The notes: a model not told the origin generated them from the sequence alone. A DNA stretch of 64,000 nucleotides from Phenylobacterium sp. RIFCSPHIGHO2_01_FULL_69_31 (GCF_001824475.1 NZ_MHXN01000016.1:62001-126000); one strand, 5' to 3'; shown: positions 1-7,930, counted from the stretch's first letter. Numbers and translations are program-made.

Positions 1-1136
1 AGGGCCACGGTCTCGCCGCGGCGGGCCTCCAGGCTGACGCCGTCCAGGGCGGGCGGGCCGTCTCCGCCGTAGGAGAAGCCGACGTCCTCGAAGCGGATGT
101 CGCCGTCGGCGCGGCCGAGGGTCTTGGCGCCGGGCCGCTCGCGCACCTCCGGCTCCACGTCGAGGGCGGCGAACAGGCGGCGGGCCGCGGACATGCCCTC
201 GGCGAACACGGTCTGCAGGTTGGCGAGCTGGCGCAGGGCCTGGGAGGCCATGGTCAGGGCCGCGATGAAGGAGAAGAAGGCGCCGGCGTTCATCTCGTTC
301 TGGGTCGAACGCCAGCCGGCGTAGGCGAACACCACCGCCACGATCAGCGTCATCAGCAGTTCGGTGGCCGGCGCGGCGCGGGCCCGGGCGTTGGCGCCCT
401 TGGTGAGGTGCTTCTGGCGGCGCTTCACCACCTCGGCGACGCGGGCCTCCTCATAGGCCTCGCGGTTCTCGATCTTGACGACGCGGACGCCGTCCAGCCC
501 CTCCATTATCGCCGAGGAGAGGGCGGAGGTCTCCTCCATGGCGCCCTTGGCGGCCTTGGTCGTGCGCTTGGAGAACCGCCGCATGATCACGCCGGCGATG
601 GGCACGGCGCCCAACAGCACCAGCGACAGCATCCAGTCGTTGGCCACCATCACCAGCAGCGCGCCGACAAAGATCAGCAGGTTCTGGGTGTAGTTCACCA
701 CCCCGGCGGTGGCGGCCTCGCGGATCAGGCCGGCGTCGTAGAGCACCGAGGAGACGAAGGCGCCGGAGTGCTGGGCCCGCAGGTGGGCGAGGTCGGCGCG
801 CACCAGCTTGCCGAACAGCTGCACCTGGACGTCGCCGACCACGGCGTTGCCGATGCGGTTGACGAGGGTGGCCTGGATCACCTGGGCGAGGCTGCGGGCC
901 AGGGCCAGGGCGGCGATGGTGAGGGGCAGGACCAAGAGGGCGCCGGGCTTGCGGAACACCAGGAGGTCGTTGGTGGCCGGCTCGATGACGCGGACCAGCT
1001 CGGCGCTGCACCAGGCCACCACCACGGCGGCCAGCATCGCCACCGTCCAGCCCTTCCAGCGCGGCGCCATGTAGATGCGCGCCACCCGGGCGACCAGCGC
1101 GCGGGCGGACAGCTCCGGCTGGGCTGGCTCGCTCAT
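1..1136 (-). CDS. ABC transporter, MsbA-like fused permease/ATPase (3' end beyond window)
   Basis: Reading the minus strand from an ATG at 1136 gives an open frame to the window edge (about 378 codons), so the gene is truncated here. It starts MSEPAQPELSARALVARVAR and carries a six-helix ABC exporter membrane domain: hydrophobic stretches near residues 28-48, 66-85, 140-185 and 260-290. The ATPase domain begins near residue 335 with the typical entry IRFEDVGFSYGG; the Walker A motif falls outside the window. The family exports lipids, lipid A precursors or drugs across the inner membrane as a homodimer; the substrate cannot be told from this part. A second exporter of similar design lies at 26963-28753. 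Confidence 0.85.
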   Translation of the reverse strand, partial: MSEPAQPELSARALVARVARIYMAPRWKGWTVAMLAAVVVAWCSAELVRVIEPATNDLLVFRKPGALLVLPLTIAALALARSLAQVIQATLVNRIGNAVVGDVQVQLFGKLVRADLAHLRAQHSGAFVSSVLYDAGLIREAATAGVVNYTQNLLIFVGALLVMVANDWMLSLVLLGAVPIAGVIMRRFSKRTTKAAKGAMEETSALSSAIMEGLDGVRVVKIENREAYEEARVAEVVKRRQKHLTKGANARARAAPATELLMTLIVAVVFAYAGWRSTQNEMNAGAFFSFIAALTMASQALRQLANLQTVFAEGMSAARRLFAALDVEPEVRERPGAKTLGRADGDIRFEDVGFSYGGDGPPALDGVSLEARRGETVA

Positions 1137-1191
1137 AGGGCTGGGGTCCGACGTTGCGGCGCGCAAGTCAAGCGCGGGAGGGAACCCGCAG

Positions 1192-1263
1192 AAAACGCAG
1201 AACACGCAGAAGGCGCCGGGGAAGGCTGCCTGCCCCCGGGTCGTTCTGCGTCGTCTGCGTCTT
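1192..1263. repeat. Inverted repeat made of ACGCAGAA-type units
   Basis: Two 20-base arms (1192-1211 and 1244-1263) match at 17 of 20 positions as inverted repeats, and each arm contains two tandem ACGCAGA units. The loop between them is GC-rich. It lies just upstream of the ABC exporter start and past the stop of the next gene, so it could fold as a transcript terminator or be a dispersed repeat. No T-tract follows. Confidence 0.55.
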
Positions 1264-1295
1264 AAGATGATGTCAGGAAGGCGCGGGGGCGCCGA

Positions 1296-1940
1296 TCAGG
1301 CAGAACTTCGCCAAGTGTGGAGGGGCGAGGCCGATGGCGGCAGCGTGAGTGGCGGTCGCGGGAGCGCGGCGGCGCCCAGGAGCGCGGATCGGCGGGCGGC
1401 CGGCAGCGCCGGGGCCGGGTTGTTCCCCCTCCACCGTCCTTCGGCCGGTCCCCCTCCCCCTGCGGGCGAGGAGATGGGGGCGACGGGGGGCTCGATGTCG
1501 AGGTCGTGGCGGATGCCGGCGATGCAGGTCTCGACCGCCGCGTGGACGGCTTCCAGGTCCGGGTGCTCGGCCTGCAGCAGGCCGTCGAGCTCGTCCAGTG
1601 TGTCGTCGGCGTCGCTGGACTCGTACTCGTCCCAGCCGATCCGTTCGGAGGGCGGGCGCGGCGGGGCGGGCGCTCGGGTCGGGGAGGGCGGCGCGGTGGC
1701 GACGGGGGCGCGGTCACGCTCCAGTCGGCGCGCCTCCTGCGCCAGCCGGAACTCCAGCGCCAGGGTCTGGCGCACGGCGCGCGACGCGCGATGGAAGGCA
1801 AGGCCGAGCTGCGCCTGGGTCTGAGGATCGCGGGCCTGCAACATGGCCTCGCTCAGCCGGCGCACCATGGTCATCCCGACCTCGGCCAGCTCCGCCAGCA
1901 CGCGGCCGTGCCGCTCGCCCATGTCGATCCCGTCGGACAT
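1296..1940 (-). CDS. Hypothetical protein, helical core with acidic C-terminal segment
   Basis: The 214-residue protein begins MSDGIDMGERHGRVLAEL; this ATG at 1940 is preferred over an upstream in-frame start at 2192, which would run through the end of the sigma factor gene and a non-coding stretch. Residues 1-75 look like an amphipathic helical domain (RRLSEAMLQARDPQTQAQLG...). A second segment near residues 100-150 is rich in Asp and Glu. From about residue 155 the sequence is low-complexity Pro/Gly/Arg and coincides with a repeat element at 1422-1473, so the tail may not be functional protein. I recognise no named family; similar helical proteins occur in Caulobacterales. Confidence 0.6.
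   Translation of the reverse strand: MSDGIDMGERHGRVLAELAEVGMTMVRRLSEAMLQARDPQTQAQLGLAFHRASRAVRQTLALEFRLAQEARRLERDRAPVATAPPSPTRAPAPPRPPSERIGWDEYESSDADDTLDELDGLLQAEHPDLEAVHAAVETCIAGIRHDLDIEPPVAPISSPAGGGGPAEGRWRGNNPAPALPAARRSALLGAAALPRPPLTLPPSASPLHTWRSSA
1422..1473. repeat. Single REP-like half element inside a 3' coding end
   Basis: On the minus strand this reads as a C-rich/G-rich hairpin, a second short hairpin and a GGAGGGGG tail, the same order of parts as the elements at 6706-6865, 9311-9363 and 28764-28913. It lies in frame within the C-terminal coding region of the hypothetical protein at 1296-1940. Confidence 0.45.
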
Positions 1941-2026
1941 GAACAAAAAGAGAACATAGACAGCGCGACGAGTCAAATCTGTTCTGGGGAAGCCCGGCCG
2001 CGCAGAGGCGAAGGCGGACCTCGACG

Positions 2027-2593
2027 TCAGGCGGCCAGCGGCAGAGCGCCGGCGCGTTCGCATTGCGCCAGGATGTCGGCCATGGCCGAGCTGGGCCGCA
2101 GCGCGTCCTTCGGCACGACGACGCCGGCCAAGATCCGGCCGAGTTGGCGGCGACCTCGGCTCGCCCGGCTCTTCACCGTACCCACGGGACAATCACACAT
2201 CACGCTGGCTTCCTCGTAGGAGCAGCCCGCCGCCCCGACCAGGATGACGGCCTCACGCTGCTCGTCGGGCAGCAGCAGCATCGCGCGCCGCAACTCGTCC
2301 AACTCGAGGGTCGCACTGGGATTGGAGATCGCGACCAGTGACTCCTCGGCCATCCGCTGGTCGAGGGCGACATTGCGCCAGGCGACGCGGCGCTCCGAAT
2401 AGAACTGGTTGCGCATGATGGTGAGCACCCAAGCCTTGAGGTTCGTGCCGGGCCGATAGCTGGCCTGCGCCGTCCAGGCCCTGAGCAGGCCGTCCTGGGC
2501 AAGGTCTTCCGCCGCCGTCATGTCGCGGCACAGGCCGCGGGCGAAGGCTCGCATCTGCGGAATCAGCGCCGTGAGGTCCTTGGAGAAGGTCAT
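2027..2593 (-). CDS. ECF RNA polymerase sigma factor, EcfG-like
   Basis: The 188-residue protein has the two domains of an extracytoplasmic-function sigma factor. Region 2 (about residues 10-80) includes DMTAAEDLAQDGLLRAW and the -10 recognition helix around NLKAWVLTIMRNQFYSERR. Region 4 (about 115-165) has the helix-turn-helix CSYEEASVMCDCPVGTVKSR. It most resembles the EcfG/SigT class, which runs the general stress response in alphaproteobacteria. That class normally sits beside nepR and phyR; neither is adjacent here, so it is either a paralogue or a distant copy controlled elsewhere. It is transcribed in the same direction as the secreted repeat protein at 2746-3732. Confidence 0.88.
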   Translation of the reverse strand: MTFSKDLTALIPQMRAFARGLCRDMTAAEDLAQDGLLRAWTAQASYRPGTNLKAWVLTIMRNQFYSERRVAWRNVALDQRMAEESLVAISNPSATLELDELRRAMLLLPDEQREAVILVGAAGCSYEEASVMCDCPVGTVKSRASRGRRQLGRILAGVVVPKDALRPSSAMADILAQCERAGALPLAA

Positions 2594-2745
2594 GGGGTCG
2601 AGGCTTTCGTGGTGATCCGCGGGGCTCTGGGGGGCAGCGCCTCGGATTCTCGCATTCCAACGCGTTCCGGGCCCGCCCTGCGGGCGTCCGGGAAGATCCC
2701 CGCGCCGTCGAGCGGCGCGGGGCTGCTGTCGTAAGCCTTACGGTC

Positions 2746-3732
2746 TCAGTACTGGCGGACGGGGCCGCGGCGCATGTCGCGGACGTCGTCGGACAGGGTG
2801 TCCAGCTTGGCCATGATCATCCGCTGATCGCGGGGCCGGAGCTCTCCGCCGCGACGGCGCAGGCTGCGTTCCTCGCGGCCGATCGCCGCCAGGCTGCGCA
2901 GGGCCCGGTCGCCCTCGAAGCGGGACAGGGAGCCGTCGTTCAGGCCGCGGCGGATCCGCTCGTCCAGCCAGGCCTGACGGCCCGGAATGTCGGCCGGGGC
3001 GTTCGCCCGGCCGCCGCCGCGATACGGCGCCTCGACCATGATCCACCGGCCGCGAGCGTCGTAGTAGCCCGTGACCTCGCCGCGACGCCATTGGCCGTTT
3101 TCGTAATAGCCGGGCTGCACGTCCGAGGGGCGCGGAGCGCGGCCGGCGATCCAGCGGCCGTTGACGTCGTAGCTGCCGGTCGCGGGGCCGGGGATCCAGC
3201 GTCCGCGGGTGTCGTAGCGCCCGCTGGCGGCGCCCGCGACCCAGCGGCCGTCATCCGCGTAGTAGCCGTTGGCCGACGCGGGAATCCAGCGTCCGCGGCT
3301 GTCGGTATAGCCGGCGGCCGAGCTGTCGCTGCCCGCCACGGTCCAGCGGCCCGAACTGTCGTAGTGACCGTTCGGCGCGCCATCGACCCACTGGCCCTCA
3401 CGGTCGTAGTAGCCGCGCGCTTTCTGCGGGCTGACGGTGCTGGCGTGCCAAGCGCCGCCGTTGTCGTAGTAGCCGTAGGCGTGCGCGCAATCGGCGCCGG
3501 GCTTGGAGACCTGGTTGCCGATGAGGCCGCCGCCGAGGCCGCCGACGACAGCGCCCGCCGTGCGGTCGCCCTTTCCGGCGATGGCGCTGCCGAGCAGGGC
3601 GCCGATACCGGCGCCGGCGATCGTGCCGACCGCCTGCTGGGAGCGCCGCTGCTCGCAGCTTTGCTGGGCGAACGCGAAGGAAGGAATGAGGGCCGCGGCG
3701 GCGATGCCGGCGACCAATAGGTTCTTGTTCAT
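2746..3732 (-). CDS. Secreted glycine-zipper protein with tandem GYYDxxGRW repeats
   Basis: The start is the ATG at 3732 (MNKNLLVAGIAAAALIPSFA), which gives a clean signal peptide cleaved near AFAQ; a longer frame to 3798 lacks one. After the signal comes a glycine-zipper segment (about residues 35-75, GTIAGAGIGALLGSAIAGKG) of the type that inserts in or associates with the outer membrane. Residues about 85-245 hold nine imperfect units of 16-22 residues with the core G(Y/H/S)YD..GRW..G. The last 70 residues are charged and helical. Such proteins are cell-envelope components; the repeats resemble Trp/Tyr-rich sugar- or wall-binding motifs, but no function is established. The upstream region is strikingly AT-rich. 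Confidence 0.8.
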   Translation of the reverse strand: MNKNLLVAGIAAAALIPSFAFAQQSCEQRRSQQAVGTIAGAGIGALLGSAIAGKGDRTAGAVVGGLGGGLIGNQVSKPGADCAHAYGYYDNGGAWHASTVSPQKARGYYDREGQWVDGAPNGHYDSSGRWTVAGSDSSAAGYTDSRGRWIPASANGYYADDGRWVAGAASGRYDTRGRWIPGPATGSYDVNGRWIAGRAPRPSDVQPGYYENGQWRRGEVTGYYDARGRWIMVEAPYRGGGRANAPADIPGRQAWLDERIRRGLNDGSLSRFEGDRALRSLAAIGREERSLRRRGGELRPRDQRMIMAKLDTLSDDVRDMRRGPVRQY

Positions 3733-3880
3733 TTTTTGGAATCCTGGAGGGGGATCAAACCCACTCCCTGAAATGTATATAGCACAATATGATCTCATTT
3801 GATCAATAAATGTTGCGATATCGGAGATATTGTTTCGACGTAAGTTCTAGGATGGTATTTCAGCTTTTGTGTCCAACGGA
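3733..3880 (-). promoter_or_regulatory. AT-rich upstream region with a TGATC/GATCA palindrome
   Basis: The 306 bases between the divergent genes starting at 3732 and 4039 hold no gene. The part nearest the glycine-zipper gene is far more AT-rich than the rest of the window. It contains the inverted repeat TGATCTCATTTGATCA at 3790-3805 (5-base arms, 6-base spacer) about 58 bases upstream of the start codon, with a TATATA-like stretch at about 3776-3781 between them. It looks like a promoter with an operator; the regulator is unknown. Confidence 0.45.
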
Positions 3881-4038
3881 AATCGCAGCGCAAGAAGAAC
3901 TGCAATTCTTGCTGACATAGTCTTTCCGGGTGACTCTTCTTGCGGATTGTCCGGCTCGCAGCCGCGCGCGCAAAATCGTCCAAGACGGAGATGGCGCCGG
4001 TCCCGGATTGTAGGGTCTGCGACAACAGAGACCCCTCC

Positions 4039-4551
4039 ATGCAGACCCTGCGAAACTGCGCCCCCAGCGACCGGCCGGAGATGCTTGAGGTCATCAACTC
4101 GGCCGCGCGCAAGTACGAGGGCGTGATCCCCGACGACTGCTGGCGCTGGCCCTATATGCGCCCCGAGGAGCTCGACGGAGAGATCGCCAAGGGCGTCGAA
4201 TTCTGCGGCGTCTGGGCCGGGGACCGCCTGTGCGGGGTGATGGGCTCCCAGGACCGGGGCGAGGTCGTCCTGATCCGACATGCCTACGTCCGGCCCGCCG
4301 AGCAGGGGCGCGGCGTCGGGCGCCGACTGATCGAGCGCCTCTGCGAGAGCGCCCGCAAGCCGCTGCTGGTCGGAACGTGGGCCGCGGCGGACTGGGCGAT
4401 CGGGTTCTACGCGCGCCATGGCTTCGTCCGCGCCGCCGCCCCGGAAGCCGCCAGCCTCCTCGCCGCCTATTGGACCGTGCCCGCGCGCCAAGCGCAGGCG
4501 TCCGTCGTCCTGGCCCGCCCCGCAGTTACCGAAGACCTCTCCAGAGCCTGA
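4039..4551 (+). CDS. GNAT family N-acetyltransferase
   Basis: The 170-residue protein starts at the ATG at 4039 (MQTLRNCAPSDRPEM); an in-frame upstream start at 3940 is less likely because its first 33 residues are not acetyltransferase-like. The acetyl-CoA binding motif is visible as HAYVRPAEQGRGVGRRLIER, followed by the typical GFYARHGF strand-turn near residue 125. It should transfer an acetyl group from acetyl-CoA to an amine; the substrate is unknown. It is followed by two genes at 11- and 8-base gaps, suggesting an operon with the SnoaL protein and the AraC regulator. Confidence 0.85.
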   Translation: MQTLRNCAPSDRPEMLEVINSAARKYEGVIPDDCWRWPYMRPEELDGEIAKGVEFCGVWAGDRLCGVMGSQDRGEVVLIRHAYVRPAEQGRGVGRRLIERLCESARKPLLVGTWAAADWAIGFYARHGFVRAAAPEAASLLAAYWTVPARQAQASVVLARPAVTEDLSRA

Positions 4552-4562
4552 GGAAAGCCGCC

Positions 4563-4979
4563 TTGCTTCGCACCCCACTCATCGCCGTCGCCGCAGCGTG
4601 CCTTGCGATGCACGTCCAGGCCCAACCCGCCGAAAGCTCTCCGGAAGCGGTTGTCCGAGCCTATGCCGACGCCGCGAACCGTCACGACGTGGATGGGTTC
4701 GTGGCCTTCTACGCGCCCGAGATCCGCAAGTACCGCTTTCCCGCCGAATTCCGGGGCGAAGGCGTACAGCGGTATCGGGACGCCTATCAGAAGTCGTTCG
4801 CTGCGAACCCGAACCTGAAGGTCGAAATCCTCCACCTCGTTGTGCTGGGCGACAAGGTCGTCTCCTACGATCGCGTTACGGGGCTTGCGGACGGGCGCAC
4901 CGCTGATGAGGTTACGGTGTATGAAGTTCGGGACGGCAAGATCGTGAACATGGTCGCCGTGGAGCGATTGGTCCGGTAG
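4563..4979 (+). CDS. Secreted SnoaL-like (NTF2 fold) protein, TTG start
   Basis: A TTG at 4563 preceded by GAGGAAAG gives MLRTPLIAVAAACLAMHVQAQ, a good signal peptide ending at AQA/Q; no ATG offers this. The mature part (about 118 residues) shows the nuclear transport factor 2 / SnoaL pattern: AVVRAYADAANRHDVDGFVAFY near its start and a final strand run VTVYEVRDGKIVNMV. The fold serves cyclases, isomerases and binding proteins, so the activity cannot be assigned. It lies in a three-gene run between the GNAT and AraC genes. Confidence 0.75.
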   Translation: MLRTPLIAVAAACLAMHVQAQPAESSPEAVVRAYADAANRHDVDGFVAFYAPEIRKYRFPAEFRGEGVQRYRDAYQKSFAANPNLKVEILHLVVLGDKVVSYDRVTGLADGRTADEVTVYEVRDGKIVNMVAVERLVR

Positions 4980-4987
4980 CGCACGCC

Positions 4988-5791
4988 ATGCCCAAGGAGG
5001 ACGTCCATTCTGCGGTGATCCATCCGGCGCGGCTCAACGGCGTCGAGGTGGTGGACCTGGTGTCGGCGCGGGCGTTCCCGCGGCATGCCCACGATCAGTT
5101 CGGCCTGGGCGTCGTCATCTCGGGGGCGCAGCGGTCGTGGAGCGGGCGCGGCGCGGTGGAAGCGGGCGCCGGCGACGTCATCACGACCAATCCCGGCGAG
5201 ATGCATGATGGCGTGCCTGCCTCGGGCGCGCCCCGCGCCTGGCGAATGATCTACCTCAACCCGTCCGTTGCCGGGCCCCAGCTGGGCGCGGACGCCGAGA
5301 TCACGCAGCCGGTGATCCGCGATCATAAGCTGCGCCATGCGGTGCTTAACCTGCTCCACACGGCGAAGGCGGCGACAGAGTCCGACGCTCTGGCCGTCGA
5401 GGAAGCCCTGGTGCAGACGCTTGCGCTTCTGGCCGCGCGCTACGCCGCTGCGGGCGAGAGGCCGGCAGGGGTAGGCGGCGGCAAGCTCGCGCGCGCCATT
5501 GCCCGCCTGAGGGACGATCCGGCGGCCGCGGTGAGCCTCGAAGACCTCGCGCACCTCGAAGGCCTGAGCGCCTTCCAGTTGCTGCGGACCTTCGTGCGCG
5601 AACTGGGGATCACGCCCCATGCGTACCAGACGCAGCTCCGGATCAGGCTGGCCCGCCGGCTGCTGGCCGAGGGGCGCGCGCTGGCCGATGTGGCGTATGC
5701 GGCCGGCTTTTCAGACCAGAGCCATCTGAACCGCGTCTTCCTGCGGCAGGTGGGGCTGACGCCGGGCCGCTACCGCGCCGCCCTGTCTTGA
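4988..5791 (+). CDS. AraC family transcriptional regulator
   Basis: The 267-residue protein has an N-terminal cupin-type ligand domain (residues about 20-100; PRHAHDQFGLGVV then GDVITTNPGEMHDG) and a C-terminal AraC double helix-turn-helix (about 165-265; VSLEDLAHLEGLSAFQLLR and LADVAYAAGFSDQSHLNRVF, ending with the family signature GLTPGRYR). This is the layout of regulators that sense small molecules. Its position 8 bases after the SnoaL gene suggests it controls its own operon. Confidence 0.92.
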   Translation: MPKEDVHSAVIHPARLNGVEVVDLVSARAFPRHAHDQFGLGVVISGAQRSWSGRGAVEAGAGDVITTNPGEMHDGVPASGAPRAWRMIYLNPSVAGPQLGADAEITQPVIRDHKLRHAVLNLLHTAKAATESDALAVEEALVQTLALLAARYAAAGERPAGVGGGKLARAIARLRDDPAAAVSLEDLAHLEGLSAFQLLRTFVRELGITPHAYQTQLRIRLARRLLAEGRALADVAYAAGFSDQSHLNRVFLRQVGLTPGRYRAALS

Positions 5792-6020
5792 GCGTCTTCG
5801 GCGTGTTCTGCCGGGCGGATTGGCGAGGGGCCGCCGCCGGGGGCCTAACCGTCGCCGACGACGGACCAATCCCGCGGTTCAAGGCACAAGCTCCAGCAGC
5901 GAGCGCACCTCGAGCTTCTGATGCACCGAGCGAGCTGGTTGCGGCCTCCCGCGGTTTGACCTTCAGCCTGCGCTGTCGCGGGGGCTTTCGCGGGGTGGCG
6001 GGTGGCCTTACCTAGGCGGC

Positions 6021-6704
6021 ATGACGGACGCGCGCGCCGAGGACCGCTTCGACCTTGCGACCCCCGTGGGGCGGGCGAAGACGTACCTGGACTATCTGTG
6101 GAACGACCATGCCTATCTGCGGCTGGGATTTTCCAACGCGCACTGGATCAGCGAGGAGCTGGTGCGGGCGAACCAGCCGTGGCCGCACCAGATCGCCGAG
6201 TGGAAGGCGCGGGGGATCCGGACGATCGTCAACCTGCGCGGCGGGTTCGACGCCAGCTTCCACGCCCTGGAGAAGGACGCCTGTGAGCGGCTCGGGCTGA
6301 ACTTCGTGAACTTCACGATCACGTCCCGCGAAGTCCCGTCGCGGGAGCGGGTGCTGGGGGCCAAGCGGCTGTTCGAGACGCTGGAGTATCCCGCCCTGAT
6401 GCACTGCAAGTCCGGGGCGGACCGGGCCGGCATCATGAGCGTGTTCTACATGCACTTCCGGCAGGGGAAGACGATCCGCGAGGCGCTGGAGCAGCTGTCG
6501 CTCAAGTACCTGCACATCCGGCACGGCAAGACCGGGGTGCTGGACTATACCTTCGCCCGCTACCTCACCGAGGGCGAGCCGGCGGGGATGAGCTTCCTCG
6601 AATGGGTCGAGAGCCCGATGTACGACCCGGCCGGTATGAAGGCCGACTTCCGCACCAACATGTGGGGCAACCTGCTGACCGAGCGCGTGCTGCGGCGGGA
6701 GTAG
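6021..6704 (+). CDS. Tyrosine / dual-specificity phosphatase family protein
   Basis: The 227-residue cytoplasmic protein carries the phosphatase P-loop HCKSGADRAG (C-X5-R with Cys near residue 128), preceded by GIRTIVNLRGG, which supplies the usual strand before the general-acid loop. The family removes phosphate from tyrosine or from phosphoinositide-like substrates. The extra C-terminal region (about residues 175-227, YLTEGEPAGMSFLEWVESPMYDP) is characteristic of a proteobacterial subgroup. It is preceded by 229 bases without a gene, and its stop is abutted by a palindromic repeat. Confidence 0.85.
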   Translation: MTDARAEDRFDLATPVGRAKTYLDYLWNDHAYLRLGFSNAHWISEELVRANQPWPHQIAEWKARGIRTIVNLRGGFDASFHALEKDACERLGLNFVNFTITSREVPSRERVLGAKRLFETLEYPALMHCKSGADRAGIMSVFYMHFRQGKTIREALEQLSLKYLHIRHGKTGVLDYTFARYLTEGEPAGMSFLEWVESPMYDPAGMKADFRTNMWGNLLTERVLRRE

Positions 6705-6705
6705 C

Positions 6706-6865
6706 ATTCCTCCCCCACAGGGGGAGGTGGCGCGGAGCGCCGGAGGGGGCTTCCACTCAGACGGCTCACTGGCAACCTGCTGCGCGAGCGCGCGGCAGCG
6801 TCACGTTCTGAGCGGAAGCCCCCTCCGTCGGCGTTCGCCGACAGCTCCCCCGACGGGGAGCAATT
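6706..6865. repeat. REP-like inverted repeat filling the gap between two convergent genes
   Basis: The left arm (about 6706-6755) and right arm (about 6812-6865) are imperfect inverted copies. Each contains a CTCCCC/GGGGAG hairpin, a second GGCG/CGCC hairpin and the motif GGAGGGGGCTTCC. The element begins just after the phosphatase stop codon and ends next to the stop codon of the DUF4170 gene. It may act as a bidirectional terminator. Its structure matches the repeats that flank the two DUF559 genes. Confidence 0.8.
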
Positions 6866-7108
6866 CTAGTGTTCGTGGTCGTCGTCGGCGCCGGGGGTGA
6901 GGAGCTTGTGCGCGTGGATGATGAAGTAGCGCATCAGGGCGTTGTCGACGGTCTGCTGGGCCTTGGCGAGCCAGGCTCTACGGGCGTCCTGATAGGTCGG
7001 GAAGGCGCCGACCAGGTCGATCTTGGTCAGATCCTTGAACTCTGGCGCCCCTTCGAGGGACTTCAGTTCGCCGCCGATGACGAGGTGGAGAAGTTGTTTG
7101 TCGGGCAT
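6866..7108 (-). CDS. DUF4170 domain protein
   Basis: The 80-residue protein fits the small DUF4170 family of alphaproteobacteria: MPDKQLLHLVIGGELKSLEG at the start, FPTYQDARRAWLAKAQQTVD in the middle and a conserved YFIIHAHKLL near the end. No biochemical role is known. It follows cysQ after 33 bases in the same direction, so it is probably the last gene of a pmbA-cysQ-DUF4170 operon, an order I recall from related genomes. Confidence 0.85.
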   Translation of the reverse strand: MPDKQLLHLVIGGELKSLEGAPEFKDLTKIDLVGAFPTYQDARRAWLAKAQQTVDNALMRYFIIHAHKLLTPGADDDHEH

Positions 7109-7141
7109 GATCGGTTCTTGAGGATTTCTTTTCGCGTGAAG

Positions 7142-7930
7142 TCAATTACGCGCGCCGATATGCCCAACCCGCTCCAGAATCAATGGGGCCAGGGCCTGGG
7201 TGCAGCAGATCAGGCTCGCCTGTGACGGTCTGGCGCGGTTATAGCGGAAACCTTCGCCCGTGTGGTCGCCCACGAAGCAGCCGGCCTCGCGGGCGATGAG
7301 GTCGCCGGCGGCCACGTCCCAGTCGGCCTTGCGGACCGGCGCCACGGCGGCGTCGAACTCGCCGGCCGCCACCAGGCACATGCGGTAGGCCGTGGAGTTG
7401 CGCTGCTCGACGCGCATCGAGGGCCAGGCGGTGGGCCAGGACCAGTGGGCGAAGACGACGGGATCGCCGACCATGCCGCAGTCCTCAAGGGCCGCGGCGG
7501 CGCTGGGGCGGATCGGGGCGCCGTTGAGCGTGGCGCCCGTCCCCGCAATCGCCGCATAGGTCTCGTCCATCTCCGGCGCATAGACCACGCCCGCCACCGG
7601 CAGGCCGTCCTCCACCACGGCGATGGCCACCGACCACCAGGGCCGGTCCTTCAGGAAGGCGCGGGTGCCGTCGATGGGGTCGACCACGAAGATCCGGCGG
7701 CGATTGAGGCGCTCGCGGTCGTCGGCGGTCTCCTCGGAGAGCCAGCCGTAGTCCGGGCGGGCGGCGCGCAGGCGCGTGGTCAGCAGGCGGTCGGCGGCGA
7801 GGTCGGCGTTGGTGACGGGCGTGCCGTCGTCTTCCTTATATTCGATGGCCAGGCCCTGGCGGCGGAGGGTGCGGGCGAGGTCTCCCGCCTCCCGGGCCGC
7901 ATCCAGGATCAGGCTGAGGTCGTCGGTCAT
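7142..7930 (-). CDS. cysQ: Inositol monophosphatase family / 3'(2'),5'-bisphosphate nucleotidase
   Basis: The 262-residue protein has the metal-binding signatures of the family: EE in WLSEETADDRERL, DPIDGTRAFL (about residue 82) and WDVAAGDLIAREAG (about residue 205). CysQ removes the 3' phosphate of PAP, a by-product of sulfate assimilation; close relatives act on inositol phosphates or histidinol phosphate, so the exact substrate is inferred. The ATG at 7930 overlaps the pmbA stop by four bases (ATGA), showing translational coupling. A much longer overlapping frame extending to 9310 is an artefact of GC bias. Confidence 0.82.
   Translation of the reverse strand: MTDDLSLILDAAREAGDLARTLRRQGLAIEYKEDDGTPVTNADLAADRLLTTRLRAARPDYGWLSEETADDRERLNRRRIFVVDPIDGTRAFLKDRPWWSVAIAVVEDGLPVAGVVYAPEMDETYAAIAGTGATLNGAPIRPSAAAALEDCGMVGDPVVFAHWSWPTAWPSMRVEQRNSTAYRMCLVAAGEFDAAVAPVRKADWDVAAGDLIAREAGCFVGDHTGEGFRYNRARPSQASLICCTQALAPLILERVGHIGARN

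Noticed and set aside
408-1265. Long plus-strand frame opposite the ABC exporter
   Set aside because: His/Gly-rich shadow of a convincing minus-strand ABC membrane domain.
5792-6020. Possible tRNA-like T-loop (GCGGTTCAAGGC) in the gap before the phosphatase
   Set aside because: No cloverleaf stems can be paired around it.
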